Numbered from the stretch's first letter, positions 7,909-16,010 are shown. The stretch: DNA of 64,000 bases from Streptomyces reniochalinae (GCF_003323735.1 NZ_QOIM01000026.1:1-64000); one strand, 5' to 3'. Notes: generated by a model not told the origin, from the sequence alone. Translations and numbers: made by a program.

Positions 7909-9414
7909 GTGCTGACCCTCGTCACCTTCCTGCCCCTGCTCGCCTGCGTCGCACTCGCCCTGGCACCGCGCTCGGTGCCCGACAGGGTGTGCGCGTGGGT
8001 GTGGGTCGGCACCGCCGCGGCCGATCTGGCGCTGGTCGTCGGCCTGTGGGTGGGCTTCGACCCGCACGGCGGCATGCAGTATCAGCAAAACCACCCGTGG
8101 ATCCCCGCGGCCGGGGTGGGCTATCACGTCGGCGTCGACGGGCTCTCCCTGCCCCTGGTCGCCATGGCCTGCCTGCTGTTCCTGGCCGGCGCCCTCTACT
8201 CGCTGCGTGAGACGCGCCGGGTGCGCTCCTACGTGTGTCTGTTCCTCTTCCTGCAAGCGGTGAGCGTCGGGCTGTTCGTCGCTCTCGACCTGATCCTTTT
8301 CTTCGTCTTCTTCGACCTGTCCATCGTCGGGATGTTCTTCGTCGTCGCCGGCTGGGGCCACGGCGGGCGCGCCCGCGCCGCGGCCCTCACCTTCTTCCTG
8401 TACACGTTCACCGGATCGCTCGCCCTGCTGCTCGGCTTCATCGGGCTCTCCCTCGCCGCCACCCCGCACACCTTCGACCTGGTGGAGATGGTCCACGGCA
8501 ACCCGCTCGCGGGACACGGCCTGTACGCGGGTCTCGTCCTGCTGGCACTCGGCGTCGGACTGGCCGTCAAGACGCCCACGGTGCCCTTCCACACCTGGCT
8601 GCCGCCCGCCCACACCGAGGCGCCCGCCGCGGGTTCGGCGATCCTGGCGGGCGTCCTGCTGAAGATGGGCGCCTACGGTTTCGTCCGCATCGCCATGCCG
8701 CTGCTGCCCGGCAGCTGGCGCCGGTACGCGCTGGTCTTCGTCGTCGTCGGCGCCGTCTCCGTCGTCTACGGCGCGCTGGTCGCGCTGGCTCAGACCGACT
8801 TCAAACGCATGATCGCCTACACGTCGGTCACGCACATGGGATACGTCCTCCTCGCCGTCGGCGCCGCGGGCGTCCTCGCCGGAACCGACGCACAGGCCCG
8901 TTCCCTGGCGGTGACCGGCGCGGTGGTGCAGATGGTCAGCCACGGTCTGCTCACCGGCGCGCTGTTCCTGCTCACCGGCGTCCTGCACGACCGCGGCGGC
9001 ACCTACGCCATGGACGCCTACTCGGGGCTGTCCTGGCACGCCCCGCGGTTCGCCGCCGCCACCGGCGTCGCCGCCTTCGCCGGCCTCGGCATCCCGGGCT
9101 TCTCCGGGTTCATCGCCGAGTTCCAGATCCTCACCGGCAGCCTCGCCTCACAGGCCGTCGCGACGACGTTCGCGCTCACCGGCCTGCTGATCACCGCCGC
9201 GCTGTTCCTGCGCGCGCTCCGCCGCATGTTCCTCGGCCCCTCGCGCCTGCCCCCCGCCGCCCCCGCCACGGGCATCCGCGACCTCGTACCCAGCGAGGCG
9301 GCAGCGACCCTACCGCTCCTTGGTGCGGCACTCGTCATCGGCGTCGCCCCGCGCTTCCTGCTGGACGTCGTCGAACCGGCCAGCCGCACCGTGACCCAGC
9401 TGGTGGCCAGGTGA
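7909..9414 (+). CDS. nuoM: NADH-quinone oxidoreductase subunit M-like antiporter
   Basis: This is a 501-residue protein with about 14 membrane segments. Clear family motifs are VGVDGLSLPLV, VKTPTVPFHTWLPPAHTEAP, AGSAILAGVLLKMGAYGF and DFKRMIAYTSVTHMGYVLL, so the key membrane lysines are kept. The TM5 segment reads FFVFFDLSIVGMFF where most NuoM proteins have FFE-L, that is Asp in place of the pumping Glu. It starts with GTG, and its stop codon overlaps the nuoN GTG by 4 nt. It is a proton-translocating subunit of the membrane arm. Confidence 0.9.
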   Translation: MLTLVTFLPLLACVALALAPRSVPDRVCAWVWVGTAAADLALVVGLWVGFDPHGGMQYQQNHPWIPAAGVGYHVGVDGLSLPLVAMACLLFLAGALYSLRETRRVRSYVCLFLFLQAVSVGLFVALDLILFFVFFDLSIVGMFFVVAGWGHGGRARAAALTFFLYTFTGSLALLLGFIGLSLAATPHTFDLVEMVHGNPLAGHGLYAGLVLLALGVGLAVKTPTVPFHTWLPPAHTEAPAAGSAILAGVLLKMGAYGFVRIAMPLLPGSWRRYALVFVVVGAVSVVYGALVALAQTDFKRMIAYTSVTHMGYVLLAVGAAGVLAGTDAQARSLAVTGAVVQMVSHGLLTGALFLLTGVLHDRGGTYAMDAYSGLSWHAPRFAAATGVAAFAGLGIPGFSGFIAEFQILTGSLASQAVATTFALTGLLITAALFLRALRRMFLGPSRLPPAAPATGIRDLVPSEAAATLPLLGAALVIGVAPRFLLDVVEPASRTVTQLVAR

Positions 9415-10835
9415 ACGAGAACCTCACCGCGCTCCTGCCCGAGACGATCCTGCTCGGCGCCGCGGTGGTGGGCCTGCTCGCCGGAAGCCGGCTGCCCCGC
9501 CGCCGCCAGTGGGCCGTTGCCGTGCTCGCGGCGGCGGCCTGCCTGGCGGGCGTGGCGGCCACCGCCTGGACCATGGCCACCGGGCGCGAACAGACCGTCT
9601 TCGCCCACACGTTCGCCGTCGACGCCGCCACCGGCCTCGGCCGCCTGGCCGTATCGGGCGGACTGCTGCTGATCGTGGCGATGGCCGCGCGGACCGTACG
9701 CTCGCACGAGCGCGAGAGCGAGTTCTACGTCCTGCTGCTGATGAGCGGCGCCGGGACGCTCGTCCTGGTAGGCGCCAACGATCTGCTGCTGCTCTTCGCG
9801 GGTTTCCTGCTCGCGAGCGTGCCCACGTACGCGCTGGCGGCGTTCGCCAAGGACGGCCCGGGCACCGAGGCCGCCTTGAAGTACTACCTCCTCGGCGCCC
9901 TGCTCGGCACCCTCATGCTCGCCGGCACCGCCGTGCTGTACGGCGCCGGGGGCAGCACGCTCTACAGCGACCTGCGCACCACTCTCCCGCACGCCTCCCC
10001 CGGCCTGGTCGCCGTCGGCTCCCTGGCCGTGCTGGCCGGGGTGCTGTTCAAGGCCGGGGCGGTCCCCGCGCACTTCTGGGTGCCCGATGTCACCGACGGC
10101 GCCCTCGCCCCCGTCGCCGCCCACGTCACCACCCTGACCAAAGTCGGCGGGCTCGTCGCCGCCTACCGCCTCGCCCACCAGCTCCTGTGGGGCACCGAAC
10201 TCGACTGGCCCTGGCTCTTCGCCCTCCTGGCCGCCCTGTCCATGTCGCTGGGGAACCTGGCGGCGTTCTTCCAGACCTCCGTCCAACGGCTGCTCGCCTA
10301 CTCGACCATCGGCCAGGTCGGCTACCTCCTTGTCGCCTTCCCCGTCGCCCCGCGGACCGGTCTGGCACAACAGAGCCTGCTCTTCTACCTGCTCGCCTAC
10401 ACGGTGACCAACCTCGGTGCCTTCGCCGTCGTCACCGCGCTCCCCCACGCCCGTACGCTGGAGGACTACCGCGGTCTGGCCCGCCACCGGCCGCCTCTCG
10501 CCGCCGTGCTCGTCGTCTGCCTGCTCGGCCTGGTCGGCACCCCACCGACCGGTGTGTTCCTCGGCAAGCTGGAGATCTTCAGCGCCGCCGTCGAGGGCGG
10601 CTACACCTGGCTGGCAGCCCTGGCCGTCGCCAACACCGTCGCCTCGCTCTTCTACTACCTGCGCTGGCTCGCCCCCCTCTTCCGCCCCGCCCCCCGCGAG
10701 CAACCGGCCGCCGTCCACCGGACCGCGGGCCGCGGCCCCGTCACCACCGCCTGCGCCGCCGCCACCGCCTCCCTCCTCCTCGGCCTCACCGGCGGGACGC
10801 TCCTCCCCCTCACGACGGGACCTCTTGTGCGGTGA
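9411..10835 (+). CDS. nuoN: NADH-quinone oxidoreductase subunit N-like antiporter
   Basis: This is a 474-residue, polytopic, last gene of the operon. Matches to NuoN include GTEAALKYYLLGALLGTLML, FKAGAVPAHFWVPDV followed by PVAAHVTTLTKVGGLVAAYR, and LLAYSTIGQVGYLL. The TM5 region LLLFAGFLLASVPTYAL has Leu where NuoN normally has the conserved Glu (pattern FLGLEILSIPLYAL), so one proton half-channel may be disabled. The GTG start overlaps the end of nuoM. A nested set of inverted repeats (10862-10941) follows the stop codon. Confidence 0.88.
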   Translation: MNENLTALLPETILLGAAVVGLLAGSRLPRRRQWAVAVLAAAACLAGVAATAWTMATGREQTVFAHTFAVDAATGLGRLAVSGGLLLIVAMAARTVRSHERESEFYVLLLMSGAGTLVLVGANDLLLLFAGFLLASVPTYALAAFAKDGPGTEAALKYYLLGALLGTLMLAGTAVLYGAGGSTLYSDLRTTLPHASPGLVAVGSLAVLAGVLFKAGAVPAHFWVPDVTDGALAPVAAHVTTLTKVGGLVAAYRLAHQLLWGTELDWPWLFALLAALSMSLGNLAAFFQTSVQRLLAYSTIGQVGYLLVAFPVAPRTGLAQQSLLFYLLAYTVTNLGAFAVVTALPHARTLEDYRGLARHRPPLAAVLVVCLLGLVGTPPTGVFLGKLEIFSAAVEGGYTWLAALAVANTVASLFYYLRWLAPLFRPAPREQPAAVHRTAGRGPVTTACAAATASLLLGLTGGTLLPLTTGPLVR

Positions 10836-10861
10836 TCCGCCGCCACGAGCCACGCGTGAGG

Positions 10862-10941
10862 ACCCCACGGCCGCGTACGGTCCGTACGCTCGCGGCCACG
10901 TGTCGTTCGCAGGGCCGTGCGGCCGGATGCGCTCGTGGGGT
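10862..10941 (+). terminator. Nested inverted repeats after the nuo operon
   Basis: An outer pair ACCCCACG (10862-10869) and CGTGGGGT (10934-10941) encloses a compact palindrome GCGTACGG-T-CCGTACGC (10873-10889), which a flanking GGCC/GGCC pair can extend. It lies 27 nt after the nuoN stop and is the most likely terminator. The region 10836-11000 shows no ORF with coding bias. Confidence 0.5.
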
Positions 10942-11000
10942 CTCGCGGCCAGGCGCGGCTCGCAGGGCCTCGCCGCCATCGGGAGCGAGGCCCCGGCTCG

Positions 11001-11540
11001 TCAGGACGCGGCCGGCAGCGCCTCCAGAGCGCAGGCCGTCTCCCGGTGGCGGGCGGCCAGTGCCACACCCCGGGAGCCCGGATCTGACGAGTGCCACGTC
11101 CCCTCGCAGCCCACCAGCTCCGCCATCGCGTCGCACGTCGCCGGGTAGGCGGCGAGCAACTGCGCGGGACGGCCTCCGGCGCTCCCGCGGCCGGGACGTA
11201 CGTCCTCGGCCGCGGGTTGTGCCCGCCAGGGCGGCGTCCACGCGTCCAGCGCGTCGAGCCGGCCGGGGAAGGTACGGCCGGCTTCCCGCATCAGCGGGTT
11301 GCCGAGCAGTTCGGCGCACCTGGCCCGCAGGTCGGCGCGGGCCAGGTGGCCCAGCTGGGTCTGCGCCGCCCACAGCAGTGCCGTCTTCGAGGCGTCCCGC
11401 GGGTGCGACTGGGCGAGCCGCTGGAGACCACGCCCTGCATCCCCCCGTCGGCCAGCTCGACGAACGGCACCTTGGCCAGCTTGCGCGGCCGCGCGGGGCG
11501 GTATCACCCGCGCCGCGCTCGCCTTCTCCCAGGCCATCAA
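11001..11540 (-). CDS. Hypothetical protein with a phase-shifted middle segment
   Basis: This is an open frame of 179 codons; I do not recognise the family. Third-position GC is high in the N-terminal 20 codons and from about codon 40 to the end. Between about 11430 and 11490 it collapses, while an overlapping frame has near-perfect G/C third positions and reads PRKLAKVPFVELADGGMQG. This is what two compensating small indels would leave: the ORF survives but about 20 residues are recoded. The C-terminal half (LQRLAQSHPRDASKTALLWA to the end) is soluble and helical. The upstream ATG-ATG choice is uncertain. It may be a decaying gene or a true protein with one odd segment. Confidence 0.45.
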   Translation of the reverse strand: MMAWEKASAARVIPPRAAAQAGQGAVRRAGRRGDAGRGLQRLAQSHPRDASKTALLWAAQTQLGHLARADLRARCAELLGNPLMREAGRTFPGRLDALDAWTPPWRAQPAAEDVRPGRGSAGGRPAQLLAAYPATCDAMAELVGCEGTWHSSDPGSRGVALAARHRETACALEALPAAS

Positions 11541-11778
11541 CGCACGTCCCTCTCAAACCAGTTGGGCTTCCTCGCCCCTGCGGCGAGGACAGGAAGAACA
11601 TATCCGCGACCACTGACAACGCCGGGGGCCGCGCCTGGGACCGCCCCCGCGCCCGTGTGCCACCTCCACGACGAGCGACCTCCCCGCAAGGCTGCGGATT
11701 CCGACGCCCTCTTGGCAGGCGCGTGGGCGCCCGGCACTGTGAACCGCGCACCACAACCCCCCACTTCGGAGTGAACGC

Positions 11779-12606
11779 ATGCGGAAGACACACCCCTCAC
11801 AGGCGGCCGGGGAAACCCCCGCCGCGCTGCCCGCCCGGTCCACGAGATGGCGCACGAAGGCCCCGGCCGTGGTGGCCGGGGCCTTCGCACTGGTCGTCGC
11901 GCTGCCTGGAACGGCACTTGCCGATCCGCCGCAGGCGCTGCCCGCGAACGCGGGCGAGATGGAGAAGAAGTTCCAGCCGGCCTACGACTACGACAGGGAC
12001 GGCTGCTACGCCACGCCCGCCATCGGCCCTGACGGCACGATCGCACCGGGGCTGAAGATCGGCGGCGACATGAACGGCAACTGCCGCGACGCGACCGACC
12101 TGGCGAACACGAACACCTACTCCCGCAGCAAGTGCGACAGCGGCTGGTGCGCCCTCGTCTACGCCTCCTACTTCGAGAAGGACCAGGCGGCACTGGGCGG
12201 CGGCAGCGCGGGCCACCGGCACGACTGGGAGCACGTGGTGGTCTGGGTCCACGACGACCAGGTGGAGTACGTCTCGACCTCGAACCACGGAGGGTTCACC
12301 GTCCACGCCAAGGACGCCCTGCCCTTCGAGGGGACGCATCCCAAGGTCGTCTACCACAAGGACGGCGTGAGCACGCACTGTTTCCGTGCCGCCAAGAGCG
12401 ATGGTGGTGACGAGCCGCCCGAGAACCACGAGGGGGCCTGGCAGTATCCGGCGCTCGTCGGCTGGGACGGCTACGCCGCGGGGCTGCGCGAGACGTTGAC
12501 CGGGGCCGACTTCGGCAGCGCCACACTGGGCATCAGGGACGACACGTTCGCCGACCACCTCGCCGGTGCGAAACCCGACGGCATCCCCTTCGATCCCCGG
12601 GCCTGA
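11779..12606 (+). CDS. Secreted NPP1 / Nep1-like (NLP) protein
   Basis: This is a 275-residue protein with a twin-Arg-poor, Sec-like signal: basic N-terminus, hydrophobic AVVAGAFALVVALPGTALA (about 30-48), cleavage near ALA-DP. The mature part carries the diagnostic NLP heptapeptide GHRHDWE at about 145-151, followed by HVVVWV, and four cysteines at about 76, 102, 119 and 124. In oomycetes, fungi and some bacteria such proteins are cytolysins that bind plant sphingolipids through a cation held by this motif; bacterial members also include non-toxic forms. It stands alone, ending at a strong bidirectional hairpin shared with the rodlin gene. The biological target in this organism is unknown. 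Confidence 0.92.
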   Translation: MRKTHPSQAAGETPAALPARSTRWRTKAPAVVAGAFALVVALPGTALADPPQALPANAGEMEKKFQPAYDYDRDGCYATPAIGPDGTIAPGLKIGGDMNGNCRDATDLANTNTYSRSKCDSGWCALVYASYFEKDQAALGGGSAGHRHDWEHVVVWVHDDQVEYVSTSNHGGFTVHAKDALPFEGTHPKVVYHKDGVSTHCFRAAKSDGGDEPPENHEGAWQYPALVGWDGYAAGLRETLTGADFGSATLGIRDDTFADHLAGAKPDGIPFDPRA

Positions 12607-12651
12607 GGCGACCGGTCCACCACGAGAACCCGGCGGCGTACGACCGGCCGG

Positions 12652-12702
12652 CCGTGACCGGCTCCGTGGCCGCCTCCGTGGTGGCCGCGGAGCCGGTCAC
12701 GG
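12652..12702. terminator. Bidirectional hairpin between the NLP and rodlin genes
   Basis: There is a perfect 15-bp stem (CCGTGACCGGCTCCG and its complement) with a 21-nt loop, placed between two convergent stop codons. No U-tract is present, as is common in high-GC actinomycetes. Confidence 0.75.
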
Positions 12703-12752
12703 TGGGACCGCGTCCCCAACCGGGCGCCGCACCCGCCCGGTCGGGGGCCCGG

Positions 12753-13163
12753 TCAGCCGTTGCCCGCGCCGTTGCCGGCCAGTACGGGCACGTCGGACAG
12801 CAGGTGGGAGAGCGGCTCGTCGCCCTTGTCCTGGGACGAGTTGTCCGCGCACTGCTGGTTTTGCGGGTTCGAGAGAACGTTGACGTCCTGGACGGCCACG
12901 TTGGCGATGATGCCGACGACCGACCCCGCGTTGACGTCGGCGGGCAGACCCACGCACAGCTTGTTCAACGACCCCTGGACGAGGTCGAACTGCGGGCTCC
13001 CGTTCCCGTGGGTGGCGGCGTTCCCGTAGGTCTGGTCGGCACCGTTGCCGTTGACCGTGGTGGTTCCCCGGTCGTCTCCGATGGCCAGGGCCTGGGGTGC
13101 CGCGGCGGCCGACACGCCCACCAGTGACGCCGTGGCCGTGACCGTCGCCCACATCCTCTTCAT
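12753..13163 (-). CDS. Rodlin (rodlet-layer protein)
   Basis: This is a 136-residue protein with a signal peptide (MKRMWATVTATASLVGVSAA, cleavage near AAAPQALA). The mature part has the rodlin pattern: IGDDRGTTTVNGNGADQ, an N-rich GNAATHGNGSPQ segment, LVQGSLNKLCVGLPADVNAGS, VQDVNVLSNPQNQQCADNSSQ and LSHLLSDVPVL. Rodlins organise the amyloid chaplin fibrils into rodlets on the surface of aerial hyphae and spores. The start is set by AAGGAG 8 nt before ATG. Species that make rodlets usually have two adjacent divergent rodlin genes; only one is found here, and no chaplin lies in the window. Confidence 0.9.
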   Translation of the reverse strand: MKRMWATVTATASLVGVSAAAAPQALAIGDDRGTTTVNGNGADQTYGNAATHGNGSPQFDLVQGSLNKLCVGLPADVNAGSVVGIIANVAVQDVNVLSNPQNQQCADNSSQDKGDEPLSHLLSDVPVLAGNGAGNG

Positions 13164-13364
13164 CGCGTACTCCTTCTCGTCCGAGTCGTGTTGATCACCA
13201 TGGCGAACACCCGTGGAGGGCGAGCGGTTATCCGGCTTCACTCGAACGGAAGCACGTCACAGGGGCGTTGGCCCGGCCGCCCGGGGGCGCACTCCTCCCG
13301 CACGTCCGCCGCATACATGCGGACGAGAGGGGCACTTGGAACTTCCACGAGCTGAGAGGACGCC

Positions 13365-13946
13365 ATGACCCTCATGCACGAGTCGACCGGCCGGGCGGAC
13401 TCCACACGCAACCCCACGGGGCATTCCGGCGTCGCAGGGGCCGCGCACGGTGAGGAGGAGCCGCCGGAGCTGGCTCGTGAGCGGGTCAACCGAAGATGGA
13501 GCGAGACTTTGCAGGAGACCCGCGTCGCCCAGACCGGGGTGCAGATCCTGTTCGGCTTCCTCCTCAGCGTCGCGTTCACGCCGCTCTTCCGCGACCTCGA
13601 CGTCTTCGACCGCGTCGTCTACACCGTCACAGTGGTGCTCGGTGCCTCGGCGACCGCCGCTTTGATCGCACCCGTCTCCATCCACCGCTTCCTGTCCGGG
13701 CAGCGCATGAAGGACGACCTGGTCAACACCGCGAGCCGGCTCATGGTGTGCGGCATGGTGCTGCTCGCCCTCACCATCAGCGGGACACTGCTGCTGATAC
13801 TCCGCGTGGTGGTGCCGGGGCTGCTGGCGGAGCTCCTGGTCGGCTCCGTCATGCTCTGGTTCGCGGTGTGCTGGTACGGGCTGCCGCTGTGGCTGCGCCG
13901 CCGCTCGGGCGGCCGGCCGCGGGGGCCCGGCCGCCCGAGGAGTTGA
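13365..13946 (+). CDS. DUF6328 family membrane protein
   Basis: This is a 193-residue protein. After a hydrophilic N-terminus of about 45 residues it shows RWSETLQETRVAQTGVQILF followed by GFLLSVAFTPLF, the hallmark of the DUF6328 family. Four membrane segments follow, the first two separated by RDLDVFDRVVYTV. The C-terminal tail is basic. Members are widespread in actinobacteria and have no assigned function. The gene is divergent from the rodlin gene. After its stop codon comes a 28-bp tandem repeat tract. Confidence 0.85.
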   Translation: MTLMHESTGRADSTRNPTGHSGVAGAAHGEEEPPELARERVNRRWSETLQETRVAQTGVQILFGFLLSVAFTPLFRDLDVFDRVVYTVTVVLGASATAALIAPVSIHRFLSGQRMKDDLVNTASRLMVCGMVLLALTISGTLLLILRVVVPGLLAELLVGSVMLWFAVCWYGLPLWLRRRSGGRPRGPGRPRS

Positions 13947-13961
13947 CGCGCCGACGGCTCA

Positions 13962-14054
13962 CCCTCCGCGCGGACGGACGACCCGTTCGCCCTCCGCGCG
14001 GACGGACGACCCGTTCGCCCTCCGCCCGGACGGACGAACTGCTCGCCCTCTGCG
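13962..14054. repeat. 28-bp tandem repeat, about 3.3 copies
   Basis: Units begin with CCCTCCGCGCGGACGGACGA at 13962, 13990, 14018 and (partial) 14046, an exact 28-nt period. Copies 1 and 2 are nearly identical and copy 3 has a few changes. They fill the gap between the DUF6328 gene and the convergent oxidoreductase gene. Confidence 0.85.
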
Positions 14055-14087
14055 TGAGCGCGAGAACGGTGCACCGTCCGCGCGGGT

Positions 14088-15035
14088 TCACGGAGTGACG
14101 ACGACCTTTCCGTGGACGTGCCCCGCCTGGCTCAGCTCGAAGGCGTCGGCCAGCCGGGTCAGCGGGAAGGTCTCCGCCACCCGAACCGTCAGCTTGCCCG
14201 CGTCGGCCAGGTCGGCCAGTGCGCCCAGGTCGTTGCCGTCGGGACGTACCCACATCCACTGACCGCCCGCCCGTGTCACCGTGTCGTCCGCGATGGAGGC
14301 GTGCCGGCCTCCTTCGGCGAGGACGGCGGAGGTGGTGTCGAGGACTCCGCCGACAAAGTCGGCGACGACCTCGACGCCGTTCGGGGCGAGCCCGCGCACC
14401 CGTTCGACCAGCCCCTCGCCGTAGGAGACGGGTTCGGCGCCCAGTGCCCGCAGCCGGTCGTGGTTGGCCGGAGAGGCGGTCCCGATGACGCGGGCGCCGA
14501 GCGAGCGGGCGATCTGCACGCCGAGCGACCCCACCCCGCCGGCCGCGTTGTGGATCAGCACCGTCTCGCCCTCACGCGTGCCCAGCCGGGTGAGTGTCTG
14601 GTACGCCGTCAGTCCGGCCAGGGGCAGCCCCGCGGCCTGCTCCCAGGAGAAGGCGGAAGGACGCCGCGCCAGGCACCGTACGGGCACGGTGACGTACTCG
14701 GCGAACGTCCCTCCGTGCACGTAGTCCTTGCGGGCGTAGGCGATGACCTCGTCCCCGCGGGAGAACTCGGGCACGTCGATGCCGGTCGCCTCGACGACTC
14801 CCGCGACGTCCCAGCCCGGGACGACGGGAAAGACCGTGTCCATGAGGTCCTTCAGACCGCCGGCCATGATCTTCCAGTCGACGGGGTTGACCGCCGCGCC
14901 GCGCACCCGGACGAGGACCTCTCCAGGGCCCACCTTGGGCCTCGGCTGCCGCGTCGCCGCCAGCACCTCCGTACCGCCGAACCTGTCGTACGTCATCGCC
15001 TGCATCGTCTCGCCGTCGAAGTCGCCGTGAGGCAT
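14088..15035 (-). CDS. NADP-dependent quinone-oxidoreductase-like enzyme (MDR superfamily)
   Basis: This is a 315-residue medium-chain reductase without zinc ligands. The N-terminal GroES-like domain has VRGAAVNPVDWKIMAGG and PVVPGWDVAGVVEATG; the Rossmann domain has AGLPLAGLTAYQTL, VLIHNAAGGVGSLGVQIARSLGA and the NADP-type loop GTASPANHDRLRALGA. The C-terminal GHVHGKVVV is typical of zinc-less quinone reductases and enoyl reductases. It probably reduces quinones or activated double bonds with NADPH in the cytoplasm. The start at 15035 is chosen because GGAAGG lies upstream; an inner ATG at 15005 (MQAMTYDRFGG) is possible. It is a single-gene unit. Confidence 0.88.
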   Translation of the reverse strand: MPHGDFDGETMQAMTYDRFGGTEVLAATRQPRPKVGPGEVLVRVRGAAVNPVDWKIMAGGLKDLMDTVFPVVPGWDVAGVVEATGIDVPEFSRGDEVIAYARKDYVHGGTFAEYVTVPVRCLARRPSAFSWEQAAGLPLAGLTAYQTLTRLGTREGETVLIHNAAGGVGSLGVQIARSLGARVIGTASPANHDRLRALGAEPVSYGEGLVERVRGLAPNGVEVVADFVGGVLDTTSAVLAEGGRHASIADDTVTRAGGQWMWVRPDGNDLGALADLADAGKLTVRVAETFPLTRLADAFELSQAGHVHGKVVVTP

Positions 15036-15209
15036 GCGGTCGCACCCTTCCTTCGGTGATCTGTCCAGAGTCCGAAGAGTACGGGTATGCCCCTGCCACC
15101 GTCCGACACCGTGACCGTGCTCACGGGACATCCGCCACAGCGGCGGTAGGCACGTCCCAGCCCCGCGCTCCGGCGCCGCGTGGGGGGCCTGAGCGCCGCT
15201 CTGCCGCCG

Positions 15210-15884
15210 TCACTCTCCCCGGGCGGCCGGCACGGCAAGGACGAGCCGTTCGTGAGGCGGCTCGGGGCCGAGCGGGCGCCACAGCAGGTCGGGATCCGGG
15301 GGAAGACCGCTGTGCGGCCGCAGGGCGATCAGGTCGTGGCGGCCGAGGAGGCGGTGACGGAAGAGGGTATGGCCCCCGTCGTCCTCCGCCAGGGTCTCGG
15401 GCTGCCAGCCGTGGGCGCGCAGTGACGCCAGGACGGCGGCCGCGTACCCGGGCGCCCGGGCATCGGGAAACCACAGTAGACGCTGCCCGGTCAGCTCCGG
15501 CCAGGTCAGCCGCGCCCTGCTCGCGAGCGGGTGTCCGCGGTGCAGGACGGCGCCCAGCGGCTCGTCGCTGAGGACCCGCGGCGACAGCCCCGTGGCGTCC
15601 GTGGGGGTACGCAACAGACCGAACGCCAGGGTGCCCGCACACAGGGCCGCGGCCTGCCGCTCGGAGTCCACCTGCCGGCAGACGACCCGCGCCCCACGGC
15701 CCCGGGTGACGAGCTCTTCCGCACGGCTGAGGACGGGCTGCGGCACACCCCTGCACACGCCCAGGGTCACCGTGGGCTGCGCGCCACGCGCGGCCGCGCG
15801 AACGGGTCGCCGGTACCGGAACGGGTGAACGCGGGCCCACCCGGGAACGGCCCACGCGTCCGCGGCGATGCGGGCCGGGGGCAT
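15210..15884 (-). pseudogene. LysR-type effector-binding domain lacking the HTH half
   Basis: About 224 residues read as the substrate-binding region of a LysR-type regulator: PTVTLGVCRGVPQPVLSRAE, ALCAGTLAFGLLRTP, LGAVLHRGHPLASRARLTWP and GHTLFRHRLLGRHDLIALRP. The N-terminal winged helix (about 90 residues) is missing. Upstream the frame runs into the promoter and the start of the divergent IclR gene, with no LysR-like HTH in any frame. A possible start is ATG at 15884 (MPPARIAADAW). It is either a truncated regulator or a stand-alone sensing domain; I favour a deletion remnant. Confidence 0.6.
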
Positions 15885-15907
15885 CGGCGTGAGCGGTGGC
15901 CGAACCC

Positions 15908-15936
15908 TTGACACCTCCGCACGGCCCCTCCATAGT
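15908..15936 (+). promoter_or_regulatory. Promoter of the IclR regulator gene
   Basis: A consensus -35 TTGACA (15908-15913) is followed after 17 nt by CATAGT (15931-15936), a good actinomycete housekeeping -10. Transcription would begin near 15943, inside or next to the palindrome at 15947-15967. Confidence 0.7.
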
Positions 15937-15946
15937 GCTCCCCTCA

Positions 15947-15967
15947 CAGCGCAACGGCGTTGCGCTG
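15947..15967. promoter_or_regulatory. Palindromic operator at the IclR promoter
   Basis: There is a perfect inverted repeat CAGCGCAAC-GGC-GTTGCGCTG with 9-bp arms. It starts about 4 nt downstream of the expected transcription start, a repressor position. It is the best candidate for autoregulation by the IclR protein encoded 44 nt downstream. Confidence 0.65.
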
Positions 15968-16010
15968 AGCGCACCGAGCTGGGTAGTACGGCACGACAGG
16001 AGGTGGGCGT

